Shown here: positions 1 through 7,809 of the stretch, in pieces
Numbering within the stretch: the stretch's first letter is position 1
How the letters are laid out: the number at the start of each line of letters is the position of its first letter
Notes under the pieces: model-generated
What the model saw: the letters and a program-made list of their open reading frames with translations, nothing else
Told to the model about the DNA's origin: nothing
Databases searched by the model: none
Origin: Neolewinella maritima
GTDB lineage: Bacteria; Bacteroidota; Bacteroidia; Chitinophagales; Saprospiraceae
DNA: 64,000 nt
Direction of reading: 5' to 3'
Assembly (NCBI RefSeq): GCF_923081025.1
Contig: NZ_CAKLPZ010000001.1
Location: forward strand, 62,001-126,000
Made by a program: the position numbers and the translations under genes

Positions 1-68
1 CGAACGGCAGCGATGAGGCCGACCACGACTACGAGGGCGGAAAAAAGCAGGGGTCCTCTCGTTTTCAT
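1..68 (-). CDS. N-terminal fragment of an exported or membrane protein (runs off the left edge)
   Basis: A leftward reading frame opens with ATG at 66-68 and runs off the window after 22 codons. The visible residues begin MKTRGPLLFSALVVVVGLIA, a short basic start followed by a hydrophobic run, as in a signal peptide or membrane anchor. It is divergent from the glycosyltransferase at 201. Nothing can be said about function. Confidence 0.45.
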   Translation of the reverse strand, partial: MKTRGPLLFSALVVVVGLIAAV

Positions 69-200
69 AAGATTTCTTTTTTGATCTCCGCGTCGGACGC
101 CGCATACATTTGGTCCTGAAGGAGTAGCCGTATGGTAATGTTTGGCGAGCGGGAGTAGTTGAGTCCCCGCCCCGGCATTCTCCCGTTTAACAACATATTA

Positions 201-1904
201 ATGCCGCGTACCTTCGTCCTAGTGCGCCGCTGGTACTACATTCTCGCCCTCGGGCTACTTTTTCCCGCCCTGCTCATCCACCTGGGCCTGATGGTCTTCA
301 TCGACGATGAGGCCATCCGCGCGCTGGTCGCCCAGGAGATGCTCTGGTCGGGTAACTACATCGCCCCGGCCATGCACGGCGATGCCTACCTCAATAAGCC
401 CCCCCTCTGGAACTGGCTACTGGCCCTGAGCTTCACGCTCCACGGCGGGGCCAGCGAGTGGGCCGCCCGGCTGCCCACTGTCGTGAGTCTGCTGGGCTTC
501 GCGGCTACGACCTACGCCTTCAGCCGCCGCTACTTCGGTAGCTACCTGGCCGGTATTCACGCCCTGACGGTCATCACCTGCGGGCGCATGCTCTTCTGGG
601 ACAGTATGCTGGCCCTGATCGACGTCACCTTCAGCTGGGTAGTGTACACCCAGATCATGCTGCTGTACTACTACGGTCGCGACGGCCGCTGGTGGCGGGC
701 CTTCGGCTGGACCTACCTGCTCACCGCCGTCGCCTTCATGCTCAAGGGGCTACCCGCCATCGTGTTTCAGGGCCTGAGCGTGTTCGCTATCCTGGGCTGG
801 CGGCGGGCCTGGTGGCAGCTCGTGCGTCCGGCCCACTTGGTGAGCGGCCTGGGCTGCCTGGCGCTGCTGGCGCTGTACTACATGCAGTACGACCACTACG
901 TCGACCTGGCGCAGGTGGGGGAGCGGCTGTTCGTCGAGAGCGGCAAGCGGACCGCCGTGGCCCACGGGGTCTGGGAGACGGTCCGCCACGTGGCGGCCTT
1001 CCCCTTCGAGATGAGCTACCACTTCCTGCCCTGGACCTTCCTGCTCGTCTACCTACTACGGCGGGGCAGTTGGCAGTTGCTCAGGACCAGTGACTTCGCT
1101 GCCTTCTGTCTGGTGGCCTTTCTGGTCAACATCCCCGTATACTGGCTCTCTCCGAACGTGTACCCCCGCTACCTGCTCATGCTTGTCCCGCTGCTGTTTG
1201 CCAGTATGCTGTGGCTGCATCAGTACCACGCGCGGGAGCGGAGTAGTACCTATACGATCCTGCGGTACACGCTGCTGGCTATGATGACCGTAGTGGCTGT
1301 GGTACTGCCCCTGGCCCCCCTGGTACCCCAGACACAACTCGTCACCTACGCCTGGCCGAAGAGTATCCTGCTGGGCGCGGCCGCCGGTGCACTGGTGGTG
1401 GCGGGCTGGCGCGACCGGCGCAACTTCCTGCTCATCTTTTGCTGCTTTTTGCTGCTCCTGCGCGTGGCCTTCAACTTCTTCGTACTGCCGCCCCGCGCCG
1501 CCGAGGACGAGCGGGGGATCGCCGTGCGGGCCACGGCAGAGTCGGTCGTACGCACCAATGCGGACAAGCCCCTGGGCATATACCGCTACACCCTCATGGA
1601 GCCCGCCACCGGCTACTACCTCACCCAGGCCTACGGGCGGGTGGTGCCCCGCTACTTCGACCGCTATCCGGAGGGGGTGGTTTACGTAGGTAGTCCGCTC
1701 CAGTACCAGGACCTGCGGATCGAGGCCACCGACTCGCTGTACTTGCGGCACCTGCGGACGAAGTATCCGGTGGGCTACCTGCAGTACCCGCTGCCCGTGC
1801 CGGCGGGGGACGGGGAGGAGTTGGAGGATGGGATGGGATCGGGGATTAAGGTCAAACCTAGTCGGCGGACGAGCCAAGCTCCGCAAGGCTCGGCAGACGA
1901 CTAG
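201..1904 (+). CDS. ArnT/PMT-like glycosyltransferase, family 39, integral membrane
   Basis: This 567-residue polytopic membrane protein looks like a GT39 transferase, a family that moves sugars from polyprenyl-phosphate donors to lipid A or proteins on the outer face of the inner membrane. The N-terminal FIDDEA motif after the first membrane helix matches the acidic catalytic loop of the family, and about ten hydrophobic segments follow. ATG 201 was chosen over a TTG at 159 because the resulting start (MPRTFVLVRR, then a hydrophobic helix) fits the family. The next gene, 39 bases downstream, is a GT2 enzyme of the type that makes polyprenyl-phosphate sugars, which could supply its donor (inference). 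Its last residues are encoded by a palindrome (1858-1904) and look like an added tail. Confidence 0.85.
   Translation: MPRTFVLVRRWYYILALGLLFPALLIHLGLMVFIDDEAIRALVAQEMLWSGNYIAPAMHGDAYLNKPPLWNWLLALSFTLHGGASEWAARLPTVVSLLGFAATTYAFSRRYFGSYLAGIHALTVITCGRMLFWDSMLALIDVTFSWVVYTQIMLLYYYGRDGRWWRAFGWTYLLTAVAFMLKGLPAIVFQGLSVFAILGWRRAWWQLVRPAHLVSGLGCLALLALYYMQYDHYVDLAQVGERLFVESGKRTAVAHGVWETVRHVAAFPFEMSYHFLPWTFLLVYLLRRGSWQLLRTSDFAAFCLVAFLVNIPVYWLSPNVYPRYLLMLVPLLFASMLWLHQYHARERSSTYTILRYTLLAMMTVVAVVLPLAPLVPQTQLVTYAWPKSILLGAAAGALVVAGWRDRRNFLLIFCCFLLLLRVAFNFFVLPPRAAEDERGIAVRATAESVVRTNADKPLGIYRYTLMEPATGYYLTQAYGRVVPRYFDRYPEGVVYVGSPLQYQDLRIEATDSLYLRHLRTKYPVGYLQYPLPVPAGDGEELEDGMGSGIKVKPSRRTSQAPQGSADD
1858..1904. 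repeat. Palindrome forming the 3' end of the GT39 gene
   Basis: CTAGTCG at 1858 pairs with CGACTAG ending at 1904, and the inner CGAGCC pairs with GGCTCG. A 5-base mismatched section separates the two helices, and the loop is about 11 bases. The palindrome includes the TAG stop codon and encodes the last ~15 residues. It may act as a terminator, or be a mobile palindrome that rewrote the C-terminus. Confidence 0.6.
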
Positions 1905-1930
1905 GCCGGGCCCGGCCGGTGACTGGGGCG

Positions 1931-1938
1931 TACTTTTG
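1931..1938 (+). promoter_or_regulatory. Bacteroidota -7 element TACTTTTG just before the GT2 start
   Basis: TACTTTTG matches TAnnTTTG exactly and ends 5 bases before the GTG start at 1944. Transcription from it would begin at or next to the start codon. No clear -33 TTTG was seen. Confidence 0.5.
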
Positions 1939-1943
1939 CCCCT

Positions 1944-2948
1944 GTGTACCTCTCCGTCGTAGTCACTATTCTCAACGAGGTGGAAAATATCCGCCCGCTG
2001 ATCGACCGCATCCACGCCGCGCTGCGGGGGTACGACTACGAGATCGTGTACGTGGACGACGGCAGTACGGACGGTTCCGTCAAGCTGCTCAAAAGCCTCA
2101 TCGACCCCCGCCTGGTCGTGGTAGAGCTGCGCAAGAACTACGGACAGAGTCTGGCCCTGATGGCCGGCATCGACGTGGCCCGGGGGGACTTCATCGCTAC
2201 CCTCGACGGAGACCTGCAGAACGACCCCAGCGATATCCCCGCCATGCTGCAGCTACTGGAGCGGGAGGACTGGGATCTGGTCGTCGGAGAGCGCATCAAC
2301 CGACAGGACGGCGCGGTGCTCCGCAAGCTGCCCAGCCGGATCGCCAACTGGATCATTCGCAACCTGAGTGGGGTACAGTTGCGGGATTACGGCTGCGCCC
2401 TCAAGGTATTCCGGGCCGAGATCGCCCGGGACCTGGGTATCTACGGGGAGTTGCACCGCTTCATCTCCGTGCTGGCCAGCCTGGAGGGGGCACGCATTAC
2501 CCAGATCCCGGTCAAGCACCACGCCCGGCAGTTCGGCCAGAGCAAGTATGGGCTGGGCCGCACCTTCAAGGTGGTGAGTGATCTACTGCTGATGCTCTTC
2601 CTTAAGAAGTACCTGCAGAAACCCATGCACCTGTTCGCCCAGGCGGGGCTGGCCCTATTCGCTATTGGCGCCCTGATCAATGTATACCTGCTCGGGCTGA
2701 AGATTATGGGGCAGGATATCTGGGGTAAGCCCATTCTCATCCTGGGGGCCCTGCTGGTACTGGCGGGTATTCAGCTCGTCACGGTGGGCATCATCGTGGA
2801 GGTGCTCATGCGTACGTACTACGAGAGCCAGGACAAGAAACCGTATAAAGTGCGGGAAATCAAGCGGTTCGGGGAGGTGGAGCTGCCCGAACGACCGGTG
2901 CGCGTGGCTAGGCTTCGCCCGTCCTCCACGGAGGAAGGAAGTGCCTGA
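1944..2948 (+). CDS. Family 2 glycosyltransferase with C-terminal membrane anchor (DPM/GtrB-like)
   Basis: The protein (334 residues) starts with the GT-A nucleotide-sugar fold: SVVVTILNE, VDDGSTDGS and the metal-binding TLDGDLQNDP. It ends with two membrane helices around residues 225-290, the layout of polyprenyl-phosphate glucose or mannose synthases (GtrB, dolichyl-phosphate mannose synthase-like). Such enzymes charge the lipid carrier at the cytoplasmic face for use by membrane transferases like the GT39 protein upstream. The start is GTG, set 5 bases after a -7 element. The last residues (RPSSTEEGSA) come from a small palindrome and look acquired. Confidence 0.88.
   Translation: MYLSVVVTILNEVENIRPLIDRIHAALRGYDYEIVYVDDGSTDGSVKLLKSLIDPRLVVVELRKNYGQSLALMAGIDVARGDFIATLDGDLQNDPSDIPAMLQLLEREDWDLVVGERINRQDGAVLRKLPSRIANWIIRNLSGVQLRDYGCALKVFRAEIARDLGIYGELHRFISVLASLEGARITQIPVKHHARQFGQSKYGLGRTFKVVSDLLLMLFLKKYLQKPMHLFAQAGLALFAIGALINVYLLGLKIMGQDIWGKPILILGALLVLAGIQLVTVGIIVEVLMRTYYESQDKKPYKVREIKRFGEVELPERPVRVARLRPSSTEEGSA
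2910..2946. repeat. Small imperfect palindrome at the 3' end of the GT2 gene
   Basis: AGGC/GCCT, TTC/GAA and an inner CCTCC/GGAGG can pair around an ACG loop. It covers the last codons and touches the stop. It could be a terminator or a repeat insertion. No T-tract follows. Confidence 0.4.
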
Positions 2949-3084
2949 TGGCGTGCTGGTGTAGCGTAGCCGGGTCGCACTCCGCCTACCCCTGAATTGG
3001 CTGCGCACCGGCGGCCGCGCCCATGAAATACGCCTGGAACGCTAGGAAAATAAGGACTTAGGCGATAAACACCGGGGAAATTCC

Positions 3085-3092
3085 TACGTTTG
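3085..3092 (+). promoter_or_regulatory. -7 promoter element TACGTTTG of the HU gene
   Basis: An exact TAnnTTTG match 68 bases before the HU start codon, which leaves a leader of about 60 bases. The rest of the gap 2949-3160 shows no plausible gene. Confidence 0.5.
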
Positions 3093-3160
3093 CACCCATA
3101 TCCAGGGCATTCCTGGTGGTGCGTGCAGACGCATCGACTCACAACTAAAGTATTCCCATA

Positions 3161-3433
3161 ATGAACAAAGGAGAACTCGTATCGGCCATCGCCGAAAAAG
3201 CCAGCCTGACCAAAGACCAAGCCGAAACCGCCCTTAGCGCCATGATCGATAGCATCGAAGGCGCCCTGAAGAAGGAAGACAGCGTAAGCCTCATCGGCTT
3301 CGGCACGTTTTCGGTCACCAACCGCCCAGCGCGCGAAGGACGTAACCCCCGTACCAATGAGACCATTCAGATCAAGGCCAAGAACGTAGTGAAGTTCAAG
3401 CCCGGTAAGAAACTCAGCGAGTCGGTCAACTAA
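3161..3433 (+). CDS. HU-family DNA-binding protein
   Basis: This 90-residue protein is a full-length HU/IHF histone-like protein, a dimer that bends and compacts DNA in the nucleoid. The hallmark segment IGFGTFSVTNRPAREGRNPRT (with the GFGTF turn and the R-x-G-R-NP arm that enters the minor groove) lies at about residues 46-66, and the K-rich end FKPGKKL follows. It has its own promoter element (3085) and a strong terminator (3474-3510), so it is probably transcribed alone. Confidence 0.95.
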   Translation: MNKGELVSAIAEKASLTKDQAETALSAMIDSIEGALKKEDSVSLIGFGTFSVTNRPAREGRNPRTNETIQIKAKNVVKFKPGKKLSESVN

Positions 3434-3473
3434 TTCGGCCTACCCCCATTAGGGCCCCAAAGGCCCTGAATCC

Positions 3474-3510
3474 AACGACCCGATCGGCAGCCGCCGGTCG
3501 GGTCGTTTTT
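3474..3510 (+). terminator. Intrinsic terminator after HU
   Basis: A 13-bp stem (CGACCCGATCGGC with GCCGGTCGGGTCG, one G-T pair) closes a 4-base loop and is followed directly by TTTTT. Confidence 0.9.
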
Positions 3511-3524
3511 ATACCATACTCCCC

Positions 3525-4211
3525 ATGACTTACCTCATCGTAGGCGGCTCCTCCGGCATCGGCCGCGCACTGGTCGACCAGCTCCAACAGGCCGGCCACA
3601 CCCTCCACGTCTGGGCCCGCGACCGCCGCGACCTGCCCGCCACCGTCACCTTCACCTCCCTGGATGTGACCGACGACGGGGCCGACTTCAAGTCTGCCGT
3701 ACCCGATAGTCTGGACGGACTGGTATACTGCCCCGGCAGCATCGACCTGCGCTCCTTCCGCAGCCTCAAGCCGGAGGCCTTTCACGATGCCTTCCAGCTC
3801 AACGTCGTAGGTGCGGTACGCTGCCTGCAGGCCGCCGAGCGCACGCTCAAGAAGAGCACCCAGGCTTCCGTGGTCTTCTTCTCTACGGTCGCCGTACAGC
3901 GGGGGATGCCCTTCCACGCCGCCATCGCATCGGCCAAGGGCGCTGTGGAGGGACTGACGCGCAGTCTGGCTGCCGAGTACGCCCCCACAATCCGCGTCAA
4001 TGCCATTGCCCCCTCCCTGACCGATACCCCGCTGGCCGAGAAACTGCTGGGCAGCGACGACAAGCGGGAAGCCAGCGCCAAGCGGCACCCCCTCAACCGC
4101 GTCGCCGGCGCGGACGAGATCGCCAGTATGGCGGCCTACCTGCTGAGCGAGCGGGCGGCCTTCATGACCGGCCAGGTGATCGGTATGGACGGCGGACTGA
4201 GTAGGATATAA
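3525..4211 (+). CDS. Short-chain dehydrogenase/reductase-fold protein lacking the catalytic tyrosine
   Basis: A 228-residue Rossmann-fold protein of the SDR family. The nucleotide motif GGSSGIG is at residues 7-13, Asn93 sits in NVVG, the active-site serine region is FFST (117-121), and the C-terminal PSLTDTP and MDGGLSRI segments are typical. In the catalytic YxxxK motif the lysine is present (K138) but the tyrosine position is isoleucine (I134 in HAAIASAK). Classical SDR catalysis needs that tyrosine, so this may be a divergent enzyme or a non-catalytic NAD(P) binder. Its stop is immediately followed by a perfect 23-bp inverted repeat shared with the convergent UDG gene. Confidence 0.85.
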   Translation: MTYLIVGGSSGIGRALVDQLQQAGHTLHVWARDRRDLPATVTFTSLDVTDDGADFKSAVPDSLDGLVYCPGSIDLRSFRSLKPEAFHDAFQLNVVGAVRCLQAAERTLKKSTQASVVFFSTVAVQRGMPFHAAIASAKGAVEGLTRSLAAEYAPTIRVNAIAPSLTDTPLAEKLLGSDDKREASAKRHPLNRVAGADEIASMAAYLLSERAAFMTGQVIGMDGGLSRI

Positions 4212-4272
4212 GGTCGAGTGGCCTCCGGTCCGAGTACTGATCAAATAGGCTCGGACCGGAGGCCACTCGACC
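4212..4272. repeat. Perfect 23-bp inverted repeat between convergent genes, overlapping the UDG 3' end
   Basis: Arms 4212-4234 and 4250-4272 are exact reverse complements with a 15-base loop. The left arm starts on the base after the SDR stop. The UDG stop (4241-4243) is in the loop, and the right arm encodes about eight of its last residues. It probably serves both genes as a transcription stop, although neither side has a T-tract. Confidence 0.85.
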
Positions 4273-4864
4273 GTATCTTATGCACCAACTGCTGCAAGTG
4301 CGGCACATTCACCTCCTCGAACCAGCTGTTGCGCCGCAGGTAGATGCCGTTGCGTGGACTGGGGTGGGGGATGGGGAAGTACTCCGGCAGATAATCCTCG
4401 TAGTTGCGTACGGTCTCGGTGAGGTTCTTTCCGCGTCGGTCGCCCAGGTAATGCTTCTGGGAGTAAGCGCCGATGAGCACCTTCAGCTGGAGGTTCGGCA
4501 TCAGGGCGAGCAGTGGGTCCTGCCAGAGTGGGGCGCACTCCGGGCGGGGGGGTAGGTCGCCACCCTTGCCCTTACCGGGATAACAGAAGCCGATGGGGAG
4601 TACCGCGAAGGTGGACGAGTCGAAGAATTGCTCTTCGGTCACGCCCAGCCATTCCCGCAATCGCCGGCCGCTGGGGTCGTCCCAGGCTACGCTCGACAGA
4701 TGGGCCAGCCGGCCGGGGGCCTGACTGATCAGGGCGATGGTACAGGCAGGATGAATGCGGATGATGGGATTAGGGCCCAGGGGCAGGTGCGCGGCACATA
4801 CCGTGCAGTCACGGGCCTGCTCGGTTAGCGGATGCGCGTAGTTGGGGGTGAATCCTTCGGCCAT
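4241..4864 (-). CDS. Uracil-DNA glycosylase superfamily protein
   Basis: The protein (207 residues) has the two landmark motifs of the UDG superfamily: SQAPG (residues 47-51, the water-activating/uracil-binding loop) and HPSPRN (167-172, the DNA-intercalation loop). Such enzymes remove uracil or damaged bases from DNA. Cysteines at 20, 23, 94 and 110 could hold an iron-sulfur cluster as in family 4/5 enzymes, but this is only suggestive. It follows the DUF3078 gene by 6 bases on the same strand and is probably co-transcribed with it. Its C-terminus (about residues 198-205) is encoded by the arm of an inverted repeat and is unlikely to be ancestral. Confidence 0.8.
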   Translation of the reverse strand: MAEGFTPNYAHPLTEQARDCTVCAAHLPLGPNPIIRIHPACTIALISQAPGRLAHLSSVAWDDPSGRRLREWLGVTEEQFFDSSTFAVLPIGFCYPGKGKGGDLPPRPECAPLWQDPLLALMPNLQLKVLIGAYSQKHYLGDRRGKNLTETVRNYEDYLPEYFPIPHPSPRNGIYLRRNSWFEEVNVPHLQQLVHKIRSSGLRSEPI

Positions 4865-4870
4865 GGGGGG

Positions 4871-5884
4871 CTAGAACGTGCGGGCGTAGGTAAGTACGAT
4901 CTGCTCGGTAATGCTGACGCGGCGGCCCAGTCCCCGTACGCCGTTCGGTGCGTCGTAGTCCGTGATCTGTACGCGGATATCGTCGTCGTAGAAGGCATTG
5001 ACGAACAGGTTGAGCTGGAAATTCTCGGTGATGGCGAAGGCCAGGCCGTTCTGCCAGTCTACATCGACGTTCTGGGGGTTGCGCAGGTAGTTGGTGTACA
5101 GGCCCAGGGTGGAGGAAAAGGTGAGCCGGTCGTCGGGCAGCAGGGCGGCCTTGTACTGGATCTGGGCCAGGGCACCGAGCTGGGCATCTACGTTCTGAAA
5201 CTCGGGGTAAATGCCGGCGGAATTGGCTTCCCCACTGACCTGGTTGCCGTGCACGCCGCGGCTGGCGATGCTATCGCTGAGCACGATGATGAACTTGGAA
5301 GCGACCGGGGAGAAGAAGATCGATAACTCTGGCGTAGGCTTGTAGTCGACACCCACCGATAGCGTGGCCGTGGCTGGAGAGAGAAATTTGGAGAGTGGGC
5401 TACGTCCCGTTTCCAGAAAATCGCTGACGAAGTTGCCGGAGTACAGGTCGGGAAACTGGTAGGTCGGGGTGAGCTGACTCAGGAAGGTGGCGTTGACCGA
5501 GTAGTAGAGTTCACTGTCTTCTTTGATCTGGTAGCCGTACTTGCTGTTGAGGCGAAACTCGTCGATCGTCTTCTGGAAGGGGATCTTACTGCTCGATCCC
5601 TGCCCAATGATGCCCGATCCGAGGCGTTGGACCCCGAACTGCCACAGTAGGGTGTTGTCCCAGACCTTACGGCCCATCTTGTAGCTGGCAAAGCCGTTGA
5701 AGGCACCGCCCAGTCCGAGGCGATTCTGTCCGGCTCCCTGTTTGGGGTTGATCTGCAGGAGCTGGGCCAGGTCGAGGCCCAGGCCGGCCCCACTGCGCCA
5801 GCCGTCGGGAATTTCTTCCTCCTCTTCCTGGGCGAATACGACAGCGGAAGTGCTTAGAAGAAGAAGGAGAAAAAGATAACGCAT
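4871..5884 (-). CDS. DUF3078 family outer-membrane or periplasmic protein
   Basis: The 337 residues open with a signal peptide (MRYLFLLLLLSTSAVVFAQ) followed by an acidic stretch. Repeated aromatic/hydrophobic strands with W-x-N-G and Y-x-x-N spacing (for example VDWQNGLAFAITENFQLN) and a final LTYARTF strand ending in phenylalanine suggest an outer-membrane beta-barrel. This pattern matches DUF3078, a Bacteroidota family of unknown function. It is the first gene of a two-gene unit with the UDG gene. A TTAATTTG sequence about 60 bases upstream on its strand resembles a -7 element. Confidence 0.8.
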   Translation of the reverse strand: MRYLFLLLLLSTSAVVFAQEEEEEIPDGWRSGAGLGLDLAQLLQINPKQGAGQNRLGLGGAFNGFASYKMGRKVWDNTLLWQFGVQRLGSGIIGQGSSSKIPFQKTIDEFRLNSKYGYQIKEDSELYYSVNATFLSQLTPTYQFPDLYSGNFVSDFLETGRSPLSKFLSPATATLSVGVDYKPTPELSIFFSPVASKFIIVLSDSIASRGVHGNQVSGEANSAGIYPEFQNVDAQLGALAQIQYKAALLPDDRLTFSSTLGLYTNYLRNPQNVDVDWQNGLAFAITENFQLNLFVNAFYDDDIRVQITDYDAPNGVRGLGRRVSITEQIVLTYARTF

Positions 5885-5971
5885 AGTCGGTATGGATAAT
5901 GTACGTGGGAGGTGGGCATAACGGCCCTTAAGCGCGGCTGCAAATTAAGTCACTGAACGCCCATGTAGGGC

Positions 5972-6820
5972 TTACTGCTCGAGGTGGGGCGGCAGGGGCC
6001 TGGTGGACGTGCGGCGACTGTGCATCTCGAAGCCCGCGCTACTGAGCTTGCTGAAGGGGATGGTGTACTCGGAGTCCTCACTCTGGAGCGTGATGCTGAC
6101 CGTATTGAGCTGAACTACCTCACCGCGCTTGCCGTCGATGCTGACCTCATCCCCCACCTGCAGTTGATCGCGGTTGTAGAAGGAAGCCAGAATGTTGCCC
6201 ATAATGTGGCGCGAGGCCATGCCGTACCCGATGGCAAACGCACCCGCGATCCCGCCCAGAATGATACTGATGTTGTTTTCCATGAAGGCCGTCTGGAGCT
6301 GGGCCTGCTTGAGGGCGATCAGGATAATATTGAGCAGGATGAAGTAGAAGACCACGTTGCCGATCAGGTTGCCGGAGGGGATACCGAGCGAGCGGCAGGC
6401 CCCGACCACGACGCGCTTGGCGCGATCCGCCAGGAAGATGCCCCCGATGAGGAGGATGAAGGCGGTGACCGCGTTCGGGAGATAGGCCACGAGCTGGGCC
6501 ATCATCTCGGAGAGCTTCTCCATACCCAGGGCGTCTACGGCGGCCATGGTGAATACGATGAGCACGAAGTAGTATACGATCGTGGCCAGCACCGTACTGG
6601 GCACGAGTTTGATGTTGGCCCGCTGGAGCAGATCTATGTCCATGACCCGGTCGCTGAGCCGGTCGAAGCCGGAGGCCGCGACCAGCCGGCGGATGAGCTG
6701 GTAGAGTACTTTGGCGATGACGTAGCCGACCACAAATACCACCAGGGCCTTGAGCAGGGCCGGGATGACGGTGAGCAGCTGGTAGGCCTGAAGGCGGAGA
6801 AGGTCGAGTACGGATTCCAT
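5972..6820 (-). CDS. Mechanosensitive ion channel family protein (MscS-like, CmpX type)
   Basis: A 282-residue membrane protein with about four to five helices, then a small beta domain typical of MscS: GYGMASRHIMGNILASFYNRDQ leads into FxxGDEVSIDGKRGEVVQLNTVSITL. MscS channels open on membrane tension and release solutes during osmotic downshock. The extended N-terminal helices resemble the CmpX subgroup. It follows the small gene 6829-7113 by 8 bases, which in turn overlaps an ECF sigma gene, so the three probably form an operon and the channel may be under that sigma factor's control (inference). Confidence 0.87.
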   Translation of the reverse strand: MESVLDLLRLQAYQLLTVIPALLKALVVFVVGYVIAKVLYQLIRRLVAASGFDRLSDRVMDIDLLQRANIKLVPSTVLATIVYYFVLIVFTMAAVDALGMEKLSEMMAQLVAYLPNAVTAFILLIGGIFLADRAKRVVVGACRSLGIPSGNLIGNVVFYFILLNIILIALKQAQLQTAFMENNISIILGGIAGAFAIGYGMASRHIMGNILASFYNRDQLQVGDEVSIDGKRGEVVQLNTVSITLQSEDSEYTIPFSKLSSAGFEMHSRRTSTRPLPPHLEQ

Positions 6821-6828
6821 AGGAGGCG

Positions 6829-7113
6829 TTAGGAAGGTATGGAGGCGGAGGGGCCGGGGCCGCGCGGTGGCTGACCGTAGGGATCGTCGTCTTCCCCCTC
6901 CCGCAGCCGGAGGTACTGCTCATCTACCAGCGAGGGGGTGCCCCCGCTCAACACGCTGAGGGTATCGGCCAGCCGGGGGCCGAACAGCTCGATGAGGCTA
7001 CCTACGAACTCCGCGGAGCGTAGGTTGCCCTCCACCCGTTGGCGTACGGCACGACTGCGCGTGCCCCGGAAGTCAGCTACATCCTGCTCCTGCAGTAAGA
7101 GGAAGGCATTCAT
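6829..7113 (-). CDS. Small protein of unknown function between an ECF sigma factor and an MscS channel
   Basis: I do not recognise this 94-residue protein. It is soluble-looking, with no membrane helix or signal peptide. The first ~60 residues are a mixed helical segment with many Arg and Glu; the end is acidic then Pro/Gly-rich (EGEDDDPYGQPPRGPG). Its ATG overlaps the sigma factor stop by 4 bases, which implies translational coupling. Position suggests a regulator of the sigma factor, but it lacks a membrane anchor or recognisable anti-sigma motif. Confidence 0.6.
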   Translation of the reverse strand: MNAFLLLQEQDVADFRGTRSRAVRQRVEGNLRSAEFVGSLIELFGPRLADTLSVLSGGTPSLVDEQYLRLREGEDDDPYGQPPRGPGPSASIPS

Positions 7114-7670
7114 GAGTTGGAGCTTTGGGTGGTGAACTGCCGGTCGTGGATGCGCTTGGCCTTTTCCTTGGTGCGTTTGAGCTGCATCTTGACGGCTGAC
7201 TCGTTTTTGCCCAGCAGGTCGGCCAGGGCTTTGATCTTGACGCCATCCTTGTACTTCATCAACAGCAGGGTGCGCTCGGGTGGGGTGAGCTGGCTCAGCA
7301 CGTAGCGCAGCTCGTTGAGTTGCATGTGCATCAGGGCCTCGTCGGGTACCTCCTCGATGGTGTCGGGCGGCTCGGCTACCTCGTCGGCGAAGAGGGCGCG
7401 GCTGCGTTTGTCTTTCCTGATCTTGTCGATACAGAAATTGTACGTGATCGAGTACACCCAGGTGGAGAATTTAGATTGGCCCTCAAACTTGTCCAGGCTA
7501 AGGAACACCTTGGTGAAGATCTCCTGGGTCGCATCCTCCGCCTCGCTTTGCTTGTGCAGCATGGTGATGGCCTTGCTGTAGATACGGCTGGCGTACCGCT
7601 CGTACAGTAAGCGAAAGCAGAGGGCATGCTTGCGTTCCCGGTAGGCGCGTATGATGTCCATATCTTCCAT
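7110..7670 (-). CDS. ECF RNA polymerase sigma factor
   Basis: This is a sigma-70 family ECF factor of 186 residues. Region 2 is visible as YSKAITMLHKQSEAEDATQEIFTKVF followed by the -10-recognition segment FSTWVYSITYNFCIDKIRK. Region 4 is LSQLTPPERTLLLMKYKDGVKIKALADLLG with a helix-turn-helix ending NESAVKMQLKRTKEK. I placed the start at ATG 7670 (MEDMDII) because the 24 residues upstream of it in frame are not conserved-looking. It heads an apparent operon with a small protein and an MscS channel. Confidence 0.9.
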   Translation of the reverse strand: MEDMDIIRAYRERKHALCFRLLYERYASRIYSKAITMLHKQSEAEDATQEIFTKVFLSLDKFEGQSKFSTWVYSITYNFCIDKIRKDKRSRALFADEVAEPPDTIEEVPDEALMHMQLNELRYVLSQLTPPERTLLLMKYKDGVKIKALADLLGKNESAVKMQLKRTKEKAKRIHDRQFTTQSSNS

Positions 7671-7809
7671 CGAAGGATCACAACCACGGAAGGACGTACC
7701 GCTGGGCATGGTAAAATGGGTAATTGCAGACACCGCCGACAAACGGCGTATACCTGGGGTGAGACGTTAAAATACTGCCTGGGTCACGTACCACAAAGGA
7801 GAACGGGCC

